In this document: one piece after another, positions 8,295 to 15,864 of the stretch
How the letters are laid out: the number at the start of each line of letters is the position of its first letter
Position numbering within the stretch: the stretch's first letter is position 1
NCBI GenBank assembly: GCA_035315345.1
Contig: DATFYA010000193.1
Coordinates: 1 to 64,000, forward strand
From: Candidatus Methylomirabilota bacterium
Lineage (GTDB): Bacteria; Methylomirabilota; Methylomirabilia; Rokubacteriales; CSP1-6
Length of the DNA stretch: 64,000 nt
Direction: 5' to 3'
The notes under the pieces: model-generated
The model's database searches: none
What the model was told of the DNA's origin: nothing
Seen by the model: the letters and a program-made list of their open reading frames with translations, nothing else
Translations under genes and position numbers: made by a program

Positions 8295-9302
8295 ATGCGA
8301 ACCGTTCTCGTGACCGGAGGGGCCGGGTTCATCGGCTCCCATCTCGTCGATCAGCTCCTGGAGGGCGGGGCCGCGGTGCGGGTTCTCGACAACCTCTCCA
8401 CCGGATCTCTGACCAATCTTCGAGCGGCCGCCGACGACCACGAGCGGTGGACCGGGTTTCCGAACAACAGTCGGCTCGAGGTGATGATCGGAGACGTTCG
8501 CGACCGGGAGCTGCTCCGCACCGCGCTTCGAGGCGTCAAGTATGTGTTCCATCTCGCGAGCTTGCCGGAATCTTCCGCGCCGGTCATCGGCCCCGGAGAG
8601 ATTCACGCGGTGAACGTGGACGGTACGCTCAACGTCCTGCATGCCGCCCTCACCGAGGGCATCTGGCGCGTGGTGATCGCGTCGTGCGCCACCGTCTACG
8701 GGACGCCGATCACGCTGCCGATCTCGGAGGAGGCGCCGCTGTCGCCGAACACGCTGTTCGCGGCTTCCAAGGTCGCCGCCGAGACCTACTGCCGTGCCTT
8801 CTACACACGCCATCAGCTCGACACGGTGGTGCTGCGCCTCTTCAACGTCTATGGCCCGCGCCAGCGGGCTCTTCCGGTGGACAATCCGGTGCCCGGCCTG
8901 ATCGAATCGGTCCGGCAGGGCCGCCCCTTCACTGACCTGGACGATCGGAATGCCGGCGACTTCATCTACGTCGACGACGTGGTGGAGGCTCTCCTCACCG
9001 CGGCCCGGGCGCCTCGCGCCACCGGGCGGGTGATCAACGTCGGCTCGGGCGAGATGCTTAGCATCGGGGAGCTACAGCGAATCGCCGCCGGCCTCCTGAA
9101 GACGTCGGTGGTGCCCGGGTTTCCGAAGCAACGAGACAGCCTGCCGGTCCAGTTGTGCGCGCGGACCACGCTCGCTTCGGAGCTTTTGGATTTCACTCCC
9201 CGAGTGTCGGTGATCGCCGGCGTGGCGCGCCTCCTCCGCTCGCTGGCCGAGTACGAGGAGCCGGAGCCGCGGGCTCTCGCGCAGGCGGTCCGCAACGACT
9301 AG
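8295..9302 (+). CDS. NDP-sugar epimerase-like SDR with altered catalytic residues
   Basis: 335 residues, extended short-chain dehydrogenase fold. The NAD motif TGGAGFIGSHL is intact at ~6-16, and the protein aligns along its length with UDP-glucose/UDP-GlcNAc 4-epimerases (GalE/WbpP). The catalytic YxxxK reads FAASK: the position of the essential Tyr is Phe155 (codon ttc at 8757-8759), while Lys159 is kept. The preceding catalytic Ser/Thr position reads Cys131 in ASCATVYG. In known SDRs the Tyr is the acid/base, so normal epimerase chemistry is doubtful. It may be inactive, regulatory, or catalyse something else. It sits 11 bp after the dehydrogenase gene and 12 bp before the deacetylase. Confidence 0.85.
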   Translation: MRTVLVTGGAGFIGSHLVDQLLEGGAAVRVLDNLSTGSLTNLRAAADDHERWTGFPNNSRLEVMIGDVRDRELLRTALRGVKYVFHLASLPESSAPVIGPGEIHAVNVDGTLNVLHAALTEGIWRVVIASCATVYGTPITLPISEEAPLSPNTLFAASKVAAETYCRAFYTRHQLDTVVLRLFNVYGPRQRALPVDNPVPGLIESVRQGRPFTDLDDRNAGDFIYVDDVVEALLTAARAPRATGRVINVGSGEMLSIGELQRIAAGLLKTSVVPGFPKQRDSLPVQLCARTTLASELLDFTPRVSVIAGVARLLRSLAEYEEPEPRALAQAVRND

Positions 9303-9314
9303 ACCACGACCCAT

Positions 9315-10175
9315 ATGATCAACGCGCTCACGTTCGACATCGAGGAGTACTTTCACGCAGAGGCCTTCGCTCGCGTGGTGGACCCTCATGACTGGCATAC
9401 CCTCGAGAGTCGTGTGGTCAGCGCGACCGAGCGCATTCTCACGATACTGTCCGAAGCCCGTACCGTCGCGACCTTCTTCGTGTTGGGATGGGTAGCCGAG
9501 CGGCACCCCCGGCTGGTCCGGGACATCCAGGGAGGGGGCCACGAGGTGGCCTGCCACGGTTATGGCCATCAGATGATCACCCGACTCAGCCGGAGCGACT
9601 TTGCCGAGGACGTCCGTCGGGGAAAGGCCGCCGTCGAGGAGGCGGCCGGGGTCTCGGTGGTCGGATACCGGGCGCCGACCTTCTCGGTCGTTCGTGGCAC
9701 CTTGTGGAGCCTCGAGACCCTGGCTGAGGCCGGGTTCCGCTACGACTCGAGCATTTTCCCGATCGTCCACGACCGGTACGGTATCCCGGATTCTCCCCGC
9801 TTCCCGCACCGCCGCGACGCCGGCGCCGGGAGCTCCATCTGGGAGTTTCCCCCCTCGACGATCGGACGCCGGGGCTGGCGGCTGCCGGTGGCGGGCGGCG
9901 GCTACTTTCGCCTGCTCCCGTATTCGGTGACGCGCCGGGCGCTCCGCCACCTGAACGAGGTGGAGCGGCAGCCCGCGATGGTCTACCTCCATCCATGGGA
10001 GATGGATCCGGGCCAGCCTCATCTCCCGATCGGACGGCTCGCCCAGCTGCGGCACTCGCTGAACACGTCACGGACGGAACGCAAGCTCCGCCGCCTGCTG
10101 TCGGACTTCCGGTTTCGACCGGTTCGGGATGTGCTCGATACCTCGAGCCTCCCGGCCGAGGGAGCGGTGTCATGA
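9315..10175 (+). CDS. Polysaccharide deacetylase, XrtA/PEP-CTERM-associated type
   Basis: 286 residues, a NodB-homology domain with no signal peptide. Visible motifs are TFDIEEYFH (6-14; catalytic Asp in the first NodB motif, in the D-x-E form of this subfamily), HGYGHQ (~81-86; metal His pair), RAPTFS (~118-123) and the late YLHPWEMDPGQP. This matches the PEP-CTERM-associated deacetylase family, which would remove N-acetyl groups from a HexNAc unit. A cytoplasmic location suggests action on a lipid-linked or nucleotide precursor (inference). The stop overlaps the start of wecB by 4 bp (ATGA), so translation is probably coupled. Confidence 0.9.
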   Translation: MINALTFDIEEYFHAEAFARVVDPHDWHTLESRVVSATERILTILSEARTVATFFVLGWVAERHPRLVRDIQGGGHEVACHGYGHQMITRLSRSDFAEDVRRGKAAVEEAAGVSVVGYRAPTFSVVRGTLWSLETLAEAGFRYDSSIFPIVHDRYGIPDSPRFPHRRDAGAGSSIWEFPPSTIGRRGWRLPVAGGGYFRLLPYSVTRRALRHLNEVERQPAMVYLHPWEMDPGQPHLPIGRLAQLRHSLNTSRTERKLRRLLSDFRFRPVRDVLDTSSLPAEGAVS

Positions 10176-11260
10176 GGATCGTCGCCGTCGTCGGAGCGCG
10201 CCCGAACTTCGTCAAGATCGCGCCCATCATGGCCGAGCTGGCGGAATATCCCTACATCTCGACCACTCTCGTGCACACCGGCCAGCATTACGACGCCCAG
10301 ATGTCGGACGCGTTCTTCGCCAATCTGGAAATCCCGAGACCGGACGTCAACCTGAAGGTGCAATCGACAGGTGCGATCACCCAGATCGCCGAGATCATGA
10401 CCCGAATCGAGCCGGTGATCGAGAGCACCCGCCCCGACGTGGTGGTGGTGGTGGGCGACGTCAACTCGACGGTCGCGGCGACGCTCGCCGCGGTCAAGAT
10501 GGGTCGCCCGGTGGCACACGTCGAGGCCGGTCTCCGCAGCTTCGATCGCACCATGCCGGAAGAGGTGAATCGCGTGCTGACCGACGCGGTGTCCGATCTG
10601 CTCTTCACCACCGAGGCCTCGGCCGACGAGAACCTGGCCCGGGAGGGGGTGCCGGTCGGGCGAGTGCACTTCGTCGGGAACGTGATGATCGACACGCTGT
10701 TCCGCTACCGTGAGCATGCGCGCGAGTCGGACATCCTCCAGCGCCTGGGCCTGACGGCCCGCGGGTACGCCGTGCTCACCCTGCACCGGCCGAGCAATGT
10801 CGACGACGAGGGCACGCTCGGGCTGCTGCTCGGGGCAATCGCCCGCATCCAAGGCGAGATCCCGATCGTCTTCCCGGTCCATCCGAGGACGAGACGGCGC
10901 CTTGAGGCGCTCGCCGGCACGCTGCCGCCCATGCCAGGACTTCGGCTGGCCGCCCCGATGCCGTACCTGGATTTCGTGCAACTCATGGCCGAGTCCCGCT
11001 GTGTGCTGACCGATTCCGGTGGCATCCAGGAGGAAACGACTGCCCTCGGTACGCCCTGTCTCACGCTCCGACAGAATACCGAGCGTCCGGTCACGGTCAG
11101 CCGAGGCACGAACCGCGTCGTGGGGACGGAGCCGGACGCCATCTACCAGAGCTGGTCCGACGTGAAGGTCGGGCGGTGGCCGGCCGGGGAGCTTCCGGAG
11201 CTGTGGGATGGCAAGGCGGCGAGCCGAATCGTCCGTGTTCTGCTCGAGACCGCCAGGTAA
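10172..11260 (+). CDS. wecB: UDP-N-acetylglucosamine 2-epimerase (non-hydrolysing)
   Basis: 362 residues, the usual WecB length. The start at 10172 follows from the ATGA overlap with the deacetylase and from the N-terminal motif VVGARPNFVKIAP (about 6-18). HTGQHYD, HVEAGLRS (~115) with PEEVNR, HRPSNVD, FPVHPRTR and DSGGIQEE (~280-287) are all present, so the active site looks complete. The enzyme interconverts UDP-GlcNAc and UDP-ManNAc. With the dehydrogenase at 6943 it gives a plausible route to UDP-ManNAcA for the EPS repeat unit, and GlmS downstream would feed the pool. Confidence 0.95.
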   Translation: MRIVAVVGARPNFVKIAPIMAELAEYPYISTTLVHTGQHYDAQMSDAFFANLEIPRPDVNLKVQSTGAITQIAEIMTRIEPVIESTRPDVVVVVGDVNSTVAATLAAVKMGRPVAHVEAGLRSFDRTMPEEVNRVLTDAVSDLLFTTEASADENLAREGVPVGRVHFVGNVMIDTLFRYREHARESDILQRLGLTARGYAVLTLHRPSNVDDEGTLGLLLGAIARIQGEIPIVFPVHPRTRRRLEALAGTLPPMPGLRLAAPMPYLDFVQLMAESRCVLTDSGGIQEETTALGTPCLTLRQNTERPVTVSRGTNRVVGTEPDAIYQSWSDVKVGRWPAGELPELWDGKAASRIVRVLLETAR

Positions 11261-11272
11261 GGCCAGACATCC

Positions 11273-12295
11273 ATGGATATCCGTCGCCTGACGACCGAGA
11301 CCGTTGACTGGGACAGCTTCGTACGTAGCACCCCTGGGGGCAGCCCGTTCCATCTGCTCGCCTGGAAGCAAGCCGTCGAGGCCGCCTTCTCGCACCGGCC
11401 CCACTACTTGATGGCCGTCCGCGGTGGAGGGCTGGAAGGTGTACTCCCGCTGTTCGAGGTGCGCGGGCTCCTGGGCGGCCGGGGCCTGGTGTCGGTTCCG
11501 TACGGCGTCTACGGGGGAATCTGCGCGGCGACCGCGGCGGCTCGCCACGCGCTCGTCGAAGCCGCGCGCGAGCTGGCGACCCGGGTGAAGGCCGACTACG
11601 TCGAGCTGCGTCACCGGCAGGGCCAGGAAGTGGACCTGCCGACCAAGAGCCTCTACGTGACGTTCGCGCGCCCGATCTCCTCGCGAGATGAGGACAACCT
11701 GAACGCGATTCCTCGGAAGCAGCGCCGCATGACGCGTCAGGGCTCCAAGCACGGCCTGGTGGCCGAGTTTGGCTTGCGGCATCTCGATCGGTTCTGGGAC
11801 GTCTATGCGCGGAGCGTGCATGCGCTCGGATCGCCGGTGTTCCCGCGACGCCTGTTCCAGTCCATCGCGCGAGAGTTCGGCAAGGAGTGTGAGCTGCTCA
11901 CGATCTGGAAGGACGGCCGGATGGTGTCCGGCGTGCTGACCCTGTACTTCGACGAGCAGGTGCTGCCGTACTACGGCGGCGCGGTCGAAGACGCCCTCCC
12001 GTACGCGGTCAACGACTTCATGTACTGGGAGCTCATGTGTCACGTGGCCAAGGCGGGATATCGAACCTTCGACTTCGGCCGCAGCCGTGAGGGTACCGGA
12101 GCCTATCATTTCAAGCGGCACTGGGGCTTTGAGGCGATGCCGCTGCCGTACCAGTACATCCTCGATGGCGGTCGACAGATGCCGAACCTGAGTCCGTCCA
12201 ACCCCAAGATGCGCCTGGCCGTTGACACGTGGAAGCGGCTGCCTTTGCCGCTGACCAAGGTCGTCGGGCCGCTGGTGACCAGATACCTCCCATGA
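11273..12295 (+). CDS. FemAB-like acyl/aminoacyl transferase, PEP-CTERM-associated
   Basis: 340 residues with two GNAT-like halves. Recognisable parts are the N-terminal PFHLLAWKQAVEAAF, the central PRKQRRMTRQGSKHGL, and the C-terminal YYGGAVEDALPYAVNDFMYWE followed by FDFGRSREGTGAYHFKRHWG, which is characteristic of the FemAB family found in PEP-CTERM/EPS loci. FemAB proteins attach amino acids or acyl groups to cell-wall sugars. Here an amino-acid or acyl decoration of the EPS or its lipid carrier is possible, but the substrate is unknown. ATG at 11273; it overlaps the next gene by 4 bp (ATGA). Confidence 0.88.
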   Translation: MDIRRLTTETVDWDSFVRSTPGGSPFHLLAWKQAVEAAFSHRPHYLMAVRGGGLEGVLPLFEVRGLLGGRGLVSVPYGVYGGICAATAAARHALVEAARELATRVKADYVELRHRQGQEVDLPTKSLYVTFARPISSRDEDNLNAIPRKQRRMTRQGSKHGLVAEFGLRHLDRFWDVYARSVHALGSPVFPRRLFQSIAREFGKECELLTIWKDGRMVSGVLTLYFDEQVLPYYGGAVEDALPYAVNDFMYWELMCHVAKAGYRTFDFGRSREGTGAYHFKRHWGFEAMPLPYQYILDGGRQMPNLSPSNPKMRLAVDTWKRLPLPLTKVVGPLVTRYLP

Positions 12296-13518
12296 ACATC
12301 CTCATGCTCGGCCGTTGGCTTCCGCCTGCCCGGCAGCCGGTCCGGGGAACACGTGAGTATCACTTCGCCCGACACCTGGCTCGCAGCCATCAGCTCACGC
12401 TCGCCTTCATCACCGACAACCAGGACGTGGCCGGGGCCATCTCGGCGCTGCGCGCCGATTTCGGGAACCTGGAGTTCTCGGTGGTCCCGCGGGCCTGGCG
12501 GTCACTCTCGGGGGCCCTCAGTCTCGCCACCGGTGAGTCGTGCACGTTGTCGTACTTTCGGTCCGAGGCCCTTCGTACTCGGCTGGCCGATCGACTCCGC
12601 CAGACCCGCTACGACCTGGTGATCGTGTCGTCCTCCACGATGATCCAGTACGCCCTCGACATCGACTCCAGCGTTCCCCTGCTCGCCGACTTCGGCGTCG
12701 TGGAGTCGGAGTGGTGGGCGAATCAGGCGACGACCGGCGCGCCGGGCGTGTCGCGATTCTTCCGCACCGAGGCGGCTCGCCTCCGCATCGCGGAAGGAAA
12801 CGCGGCCCGGCGCGCCACACGCTGTGTGGCCGCGACGCCCGAGGCCGCGCAGATCGTCCGGACACTCGCGCCGGCCGCGTCGGTCGTCGTGATCCGTGAC
12901 GGCGTCGACATGGATGCGAGCGACACCCGGTTGCGGCTCGGACGGGTGCCTACCGTCGTGCTGAACGCCTCCGCCCGCGACGACGCCAACCTGCCGGAGA
13001 CCTTCGCGTTCTGCCGGGCGGTTCTCCCCGCCCTGCGGTCCCGGGTGCCCGGGGTTCGGGTAGTGGTCACCACCAGAGGTCCGGGCGCCCGGGGGCCGGC
13101 GGGCGTGGACATCGAGATCAGCTCGCCCGGAGGCGACCGGCGCCTGTTCCACAGCCACACCGTGGTCGGCGCGGTGGTCGGCGAGGCGCCGGACATGCAG
13201 GCGTGCGTTCTGGAGCCCATGGCGGCCGGAGTGCCGGTCGTGACCACCGCGGTCGCCTGTCGCGCTCTGGATGCTCGGCCGGGCCGCGACCTCCGGGTCG
13301 CGGACAATCCGGACGACTTCATCAGCCGGGTGGCGGAGCTCCTGGAGGACCGTCCCCTTCGGGAGGAACTGGGCGCCCAGGGCCGGCGGTTCGTCCAGGA
13401 GAATTTCTCATGGGACCTGAGCGCGAGCCGCCTCGGGCAAGTCGTGGACGACATGGTGCAGAGCAGCGCTGGTCCCGAGGGTCCGCCCCGATCCATCGAG
13501 GCTGCAGTCGAGGGCTAG
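12292..13518 (+). CDS. GT4-like glycosyltransferase (divergent)
   Basis: 408 residues from the ATGA-coupled ATG. The N-terminal half matches the EpsH1/PEP-CTERM GT4 group (ILMLGRWLPP... then TREYHFARHLARSH). The C-terminal half has the GT4 layout ending LEPMAAGVPVVTTAVACRALDA, with the helix RRFVQENFSWD. The stretch before that motif is shorter and more divergent than in the next gene, and the usual PLR-GxGIQNK segment is missing (it reads GAVVGEAPDMQACV). Donor binding may therefore differ from the standard enzyme. Function as a retaining glycosyltransferase building the EPS repeat is inferred. Five bp separate it from the following GT4, its closest relative in the locus by eye. Confidence 0.82.
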   Translation: MNILMLGRWLPPARQPVRGTREYHFARHLARSHQLTLAFITDNQDVAGAISALRADFGNLEFSVVPRAWRSLSGALSLATGESCTLSYFRSEALRTRLADRLRQTRYDLVIVSSSTMIQYALDIDSSVPLLADFGVVESEWWANQATTGAPGVSRFFRTEAARLRIAEGNAARRATRCVAATPEAAQIVRTLAPAASVVVIRDGVDMDASDTRLRLGRVPTVVLNASARDDANLPETFAFCRAVLPALRSRVPGVRVVVTTRGPGARGPAGVDIEISSPGGDRRLFHSHTVVGAVVGEAPDMQACVLEPMAAGVPVVTTAVACRALDARPGRDLRVADNPDDFISRVAELLEDRPLREELGAQGRRFVQENFSWDLSASRLGQVVDDMVQSSAGPEGPPRSIEAAVEG

Positions 13519-13522
13519 GGCG

Positions 13523-14770
13523 TTGCGAATCCTCATGCTCGCGCACCGTATTCCCTATCCGCCCCATACCGGGGACAAGACACGGGCGTTCCATATCGCG
13601 CGCCACCTGTCGAGGCGGCACGATCTCACGCTCGGCTTCCTCGTGGACGACGAACGGGATCTGGGCGGGGTCGATGCGTTGCGACGCCTCGTGCCCGATC
13701 TCCTGTTCGACCGACTGCGGAAGCCGGTCAGCCTCGCGCGGGGCGTTGCCGGGCTCGTCCGGGGCGGGACGGTCACGCTGCCGTATTTCTATTCCCGAGG
13801 CCTTGCCCGACAGGTCGAGTGTCGCAGCCGTGAGGAGGGGTTCGACGTGGTGTATGTGTCCTCGACCGCGATGGCCCAGTACGCACCGGCCGATGTCCCC
13901 CTCGTGATGGATTTCGTGGATGTGGACTCGGACAAGTGGCGTCAGTATGCCGAGCATCGTCGCGCTCCGGTCAGTTGGCTCTATCGGACCGAGGGGCGTC
14001 GTCTCCAGTCCTGCGAAGGGGAGATCGCCCGCCGCGCGCGCGTGTCTCTCCTGGCCACGGACGTCGAGGAGCAGCAGCTACGATCGTTCGCCTCGTGGGC
14101 GCACACCGCGGTCATTCCGAACGGTATCGACTCGGTGTATTACGCCCCGCAGCTCGAGGAGCCGTCTGAGCCGGCGGGGGTGATCTTCACCGGCGCGATG
14201 GACTATCTCCCCAACATCGACGCGGTCCAACATTTTTGCGCCGACATCCTTCCGCTCGTGCGACGCGAGGTTCCCGAGATCGTGTTCTACATCGTCGGGC
14301 TCAATCCGTCGGCGGATGTGCGCCGCCTCGGTGAGCGTTCCGGCGTGGTCGTGACGGGAGCGGTGCCCGACGTGCGGCCGTACTACGCGCGCGCCGCCGT
14401 CTGCGTGGCTCCGCTCCGGATCGGCCGTGGGATTCAGAACAAGGTGCTGCAGGGCATGGCCATGGGCCTTCCGGTGGTGGCAAGCCCGTTAGCGGCCCGG
14501 GGCGTCCGGGGCGAGCCGGGGCTTCACTTCGAGGTGGCCGAGTTCGCCGCGGATTTCGCGAGCCATGTCGTGCGGCTGCTGCAGCGCCCGGAGACCCGGC
14601 GCGAGCTGGGTCGGGCGGGGCGCGCGTGCGTGGAGGCTCACTACACGTGGGAGCGCAATCTGGCCGGCCTCGAGGTCCTTCTTGCCCGGGCGGCGGGGCG
14701 GCCGGAACCGGCGGGCCAGGCGGCTGGCTGGCCGCCGAACGAGGTTCGCGCCTGGAGTTCCCACTCATGA
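13523..14770 (+). CDS. GT4 glycosyltransferase, PEP-CTERM/EpsH1-associated type
   Basis: 415 residues starting at a TTG (13523). No in-frame ATG or GTG gives the conserved opening ILMLAHRIPYPPHTGDKTRA, and GGGCTAGGG-like purines lie just upstream. The mid-protein phosphate-binding region IPNGIDSVYY, VIFTGAMDYLPNIDAV, and PLRIGRGIQNKVLQGMAMG are the hallmarks of the 'stp1' sugar-transferase family linked to PEP-CTERM EPS clusters. It would add one sugar from a nucleotide donor on the cytoplasmic face. It overlaps the next gene by 4 bp. Similar paralogues are at 51757, 54257 and 56109 (minus). Confidence 0.9.
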   Translation: MRILMLAHRIPYPPHTGDKTRAFHIARHLSRRHDLTLGFLVDDERDLGGVDALRRLVPDLLFDRLRKPVSLARGVAGLVRGGTVTLPYFYSRGLARQVECRSREEGFDVVYVSSTAMAQYAPADVPLVMDFVDVDSDKWRQYAEHRRAPVSWLYRTEGRRLQSCEGEIARRARVSLLATDVEEQQLRSFASWAHTAVIPNGIDSVYYAPQLEEPSEPAGVIFTGAMDYLPNIDAVQHFCADILPLVRREVPEIVFYIVGLNPSADVRRLGERSGVVVTGAVPDVRPYYARAAVCVAPLRIGRGIQNKVLQGMAMGLPVVASPLAARGVRGEPGLHFEVAEFAADFASHVVRLLQRPETRRELGRAGRACVEAHYTWERNLAGLEVLLARAAGRPEPAGQAAGWPPNEVRAWSSHS

Positions 14771-15864
14771 GCTGGCGCGTTCGACGCCTGACCGCGGCTC
14801 CGGAGCTCCAGGCCGTCGCTTCGATGTGGTCGGAGCTCGCTGAGCAGCACGGCCATGCCACCCCGTTCGCGACGCACGACTGGTTCGAATGCTGCCGCAT
14901 CGCGGCCGCCACGCCGAATGTCGAGGTACTGCAGCTGGAGGATGCTGGAGTTCCAGTCAGCCTGATCCCACTGCATCGTCGGACGACGAAGCTGCGCGGC
15001 TGCCCCGTCCGATACCTGTCGCTGCTCGACTGCCCGGATTCACCGTTCGGAGACCTGATTCCGGCCGGGGGCGACCGACAGCTGGTGGCGAGCCTAATGG
15101 ATCATCTGGCCGCTCGTGCCGACTGGGACATTCTCGAGCTCGGACGACTGCCGATAGAGTCTTCGACCCTGAAGCTCTTCGAGGGCGAGCTCGAGGGACG
15201 ACTGCGGTACCGGCGCGCCGGCAGCGAGCAGTCGCCCTATCTGACCATCGACGGGACTTGGCAGGACTTCTACGGCTCGCGGAGCCAGCGGTTCAAGAAG
15301 ACCATCCGGAACATCCAGAATCGGCTCGCCCGACTCGGCACGATCACCGTCGAGGAGCATCGCACCCTGGATCCGCAAGGTCGGCTCCTCGCGGAGCTGA
15401 TCGACCTGACCGGGCGCAGCTGGAAGGCGGATCGCGGCGTGGCCATCGCCACGATGCCGCGGATGCGAGAGTTCTTCGCCGAGCTGAGCCGCCGCGCCGC
15501 CCAGCATGGATGGCTGTCGCTCTGGCTGCTGCGACTCGACGGCCGTCCGATCGCCATGGAGTATCAGCTGCGCGCCAACGGAGTCGCCTATGCCCTTCGG
15601 GCCGACTACGACCTGGACTACGCGGCCGCCTCGCCCGGCAGCTCGCTGAACTTCGAGGTGGCCCGGGCCCTCTTCGAGCGGGGCGACGTGCGCGAATATC
15701 ACATGGGGCCTGGTCTCAACGAGTACAAGATGCGCTGGGCCAGCGGAACGCACGAGACGGTTCGCCTTCACGTGCATCGCCCGGGCCTATATCCGGCCCT
15801 GCTGCACCTGCTGGAGACGCGGGCGGTGCCGACGGCCCGCCGTCTGCGGGAGCGGCTTCGGTGA
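14767..15864 (+). CDS. FemAB/BioF2-like GNAT acyltransferase
   Basis: 365 residues with a GNAT/Acetyltransf_6 arrangement. Visible features are the N-terminal FATHDWFECCRIA, the central basic stretch RSQRFKKTIRNIQNRL, GRSWKADRG, and the C-terminal SPGSSLNFEVARALF with EYHMGPGLNEYKMRWA. This is the pattern of proteins annotated 'GNAT family, involved in cellulose/EPS biosynthesis'. It is related to, but clearly different from, the FemAB-like protein at 11273. The acyl donor and acceptor are unknown; EPS decoration is inferred from context. The ATG at 14767 overlaps the previous stop (ATGA), and its own stop overlaps the following gene's GTG (GTGA). Confidence 0.8.
   Translation: MSWRVRRLTAAPELQAVASMWSELAEQHGHATPFATHDWFECCRIAAATPNVEVLQLEDAGVPVSLIPLHRRTTKLRGCPVRYLSLLDCPDSPFGDLIPAGGDRQLVASLMDHLAARADWDILELGRLPIESSTLKLFEGELEGRLRYRRAGSEQSPYLTIDGTWQDFYGSRSQRFKKTIRNIQNRLARLGTITVEEHRTLDPQGRLLAELIDLTGRSWKADRGVAIATMPRMREFFAELSRRAAQHGWLSLWLLRLDGRPIAMEYQLRANGVAYALRADYDLDYAAASPGSSLNFEVARALFERGDVREYHMGPGLNEYKMRWASGTHETVRLHVHRPGLYPALLHLLETRAVPTARRLRERLR

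Noticed and set aside
10019-12121. 700-codon open frame on the minus strand across wecB and the FemAB-like gene
   Set aside because: It is antisense to two well-recognised genes, lacks any motif, and is expected from the strong G/C third-position bias.
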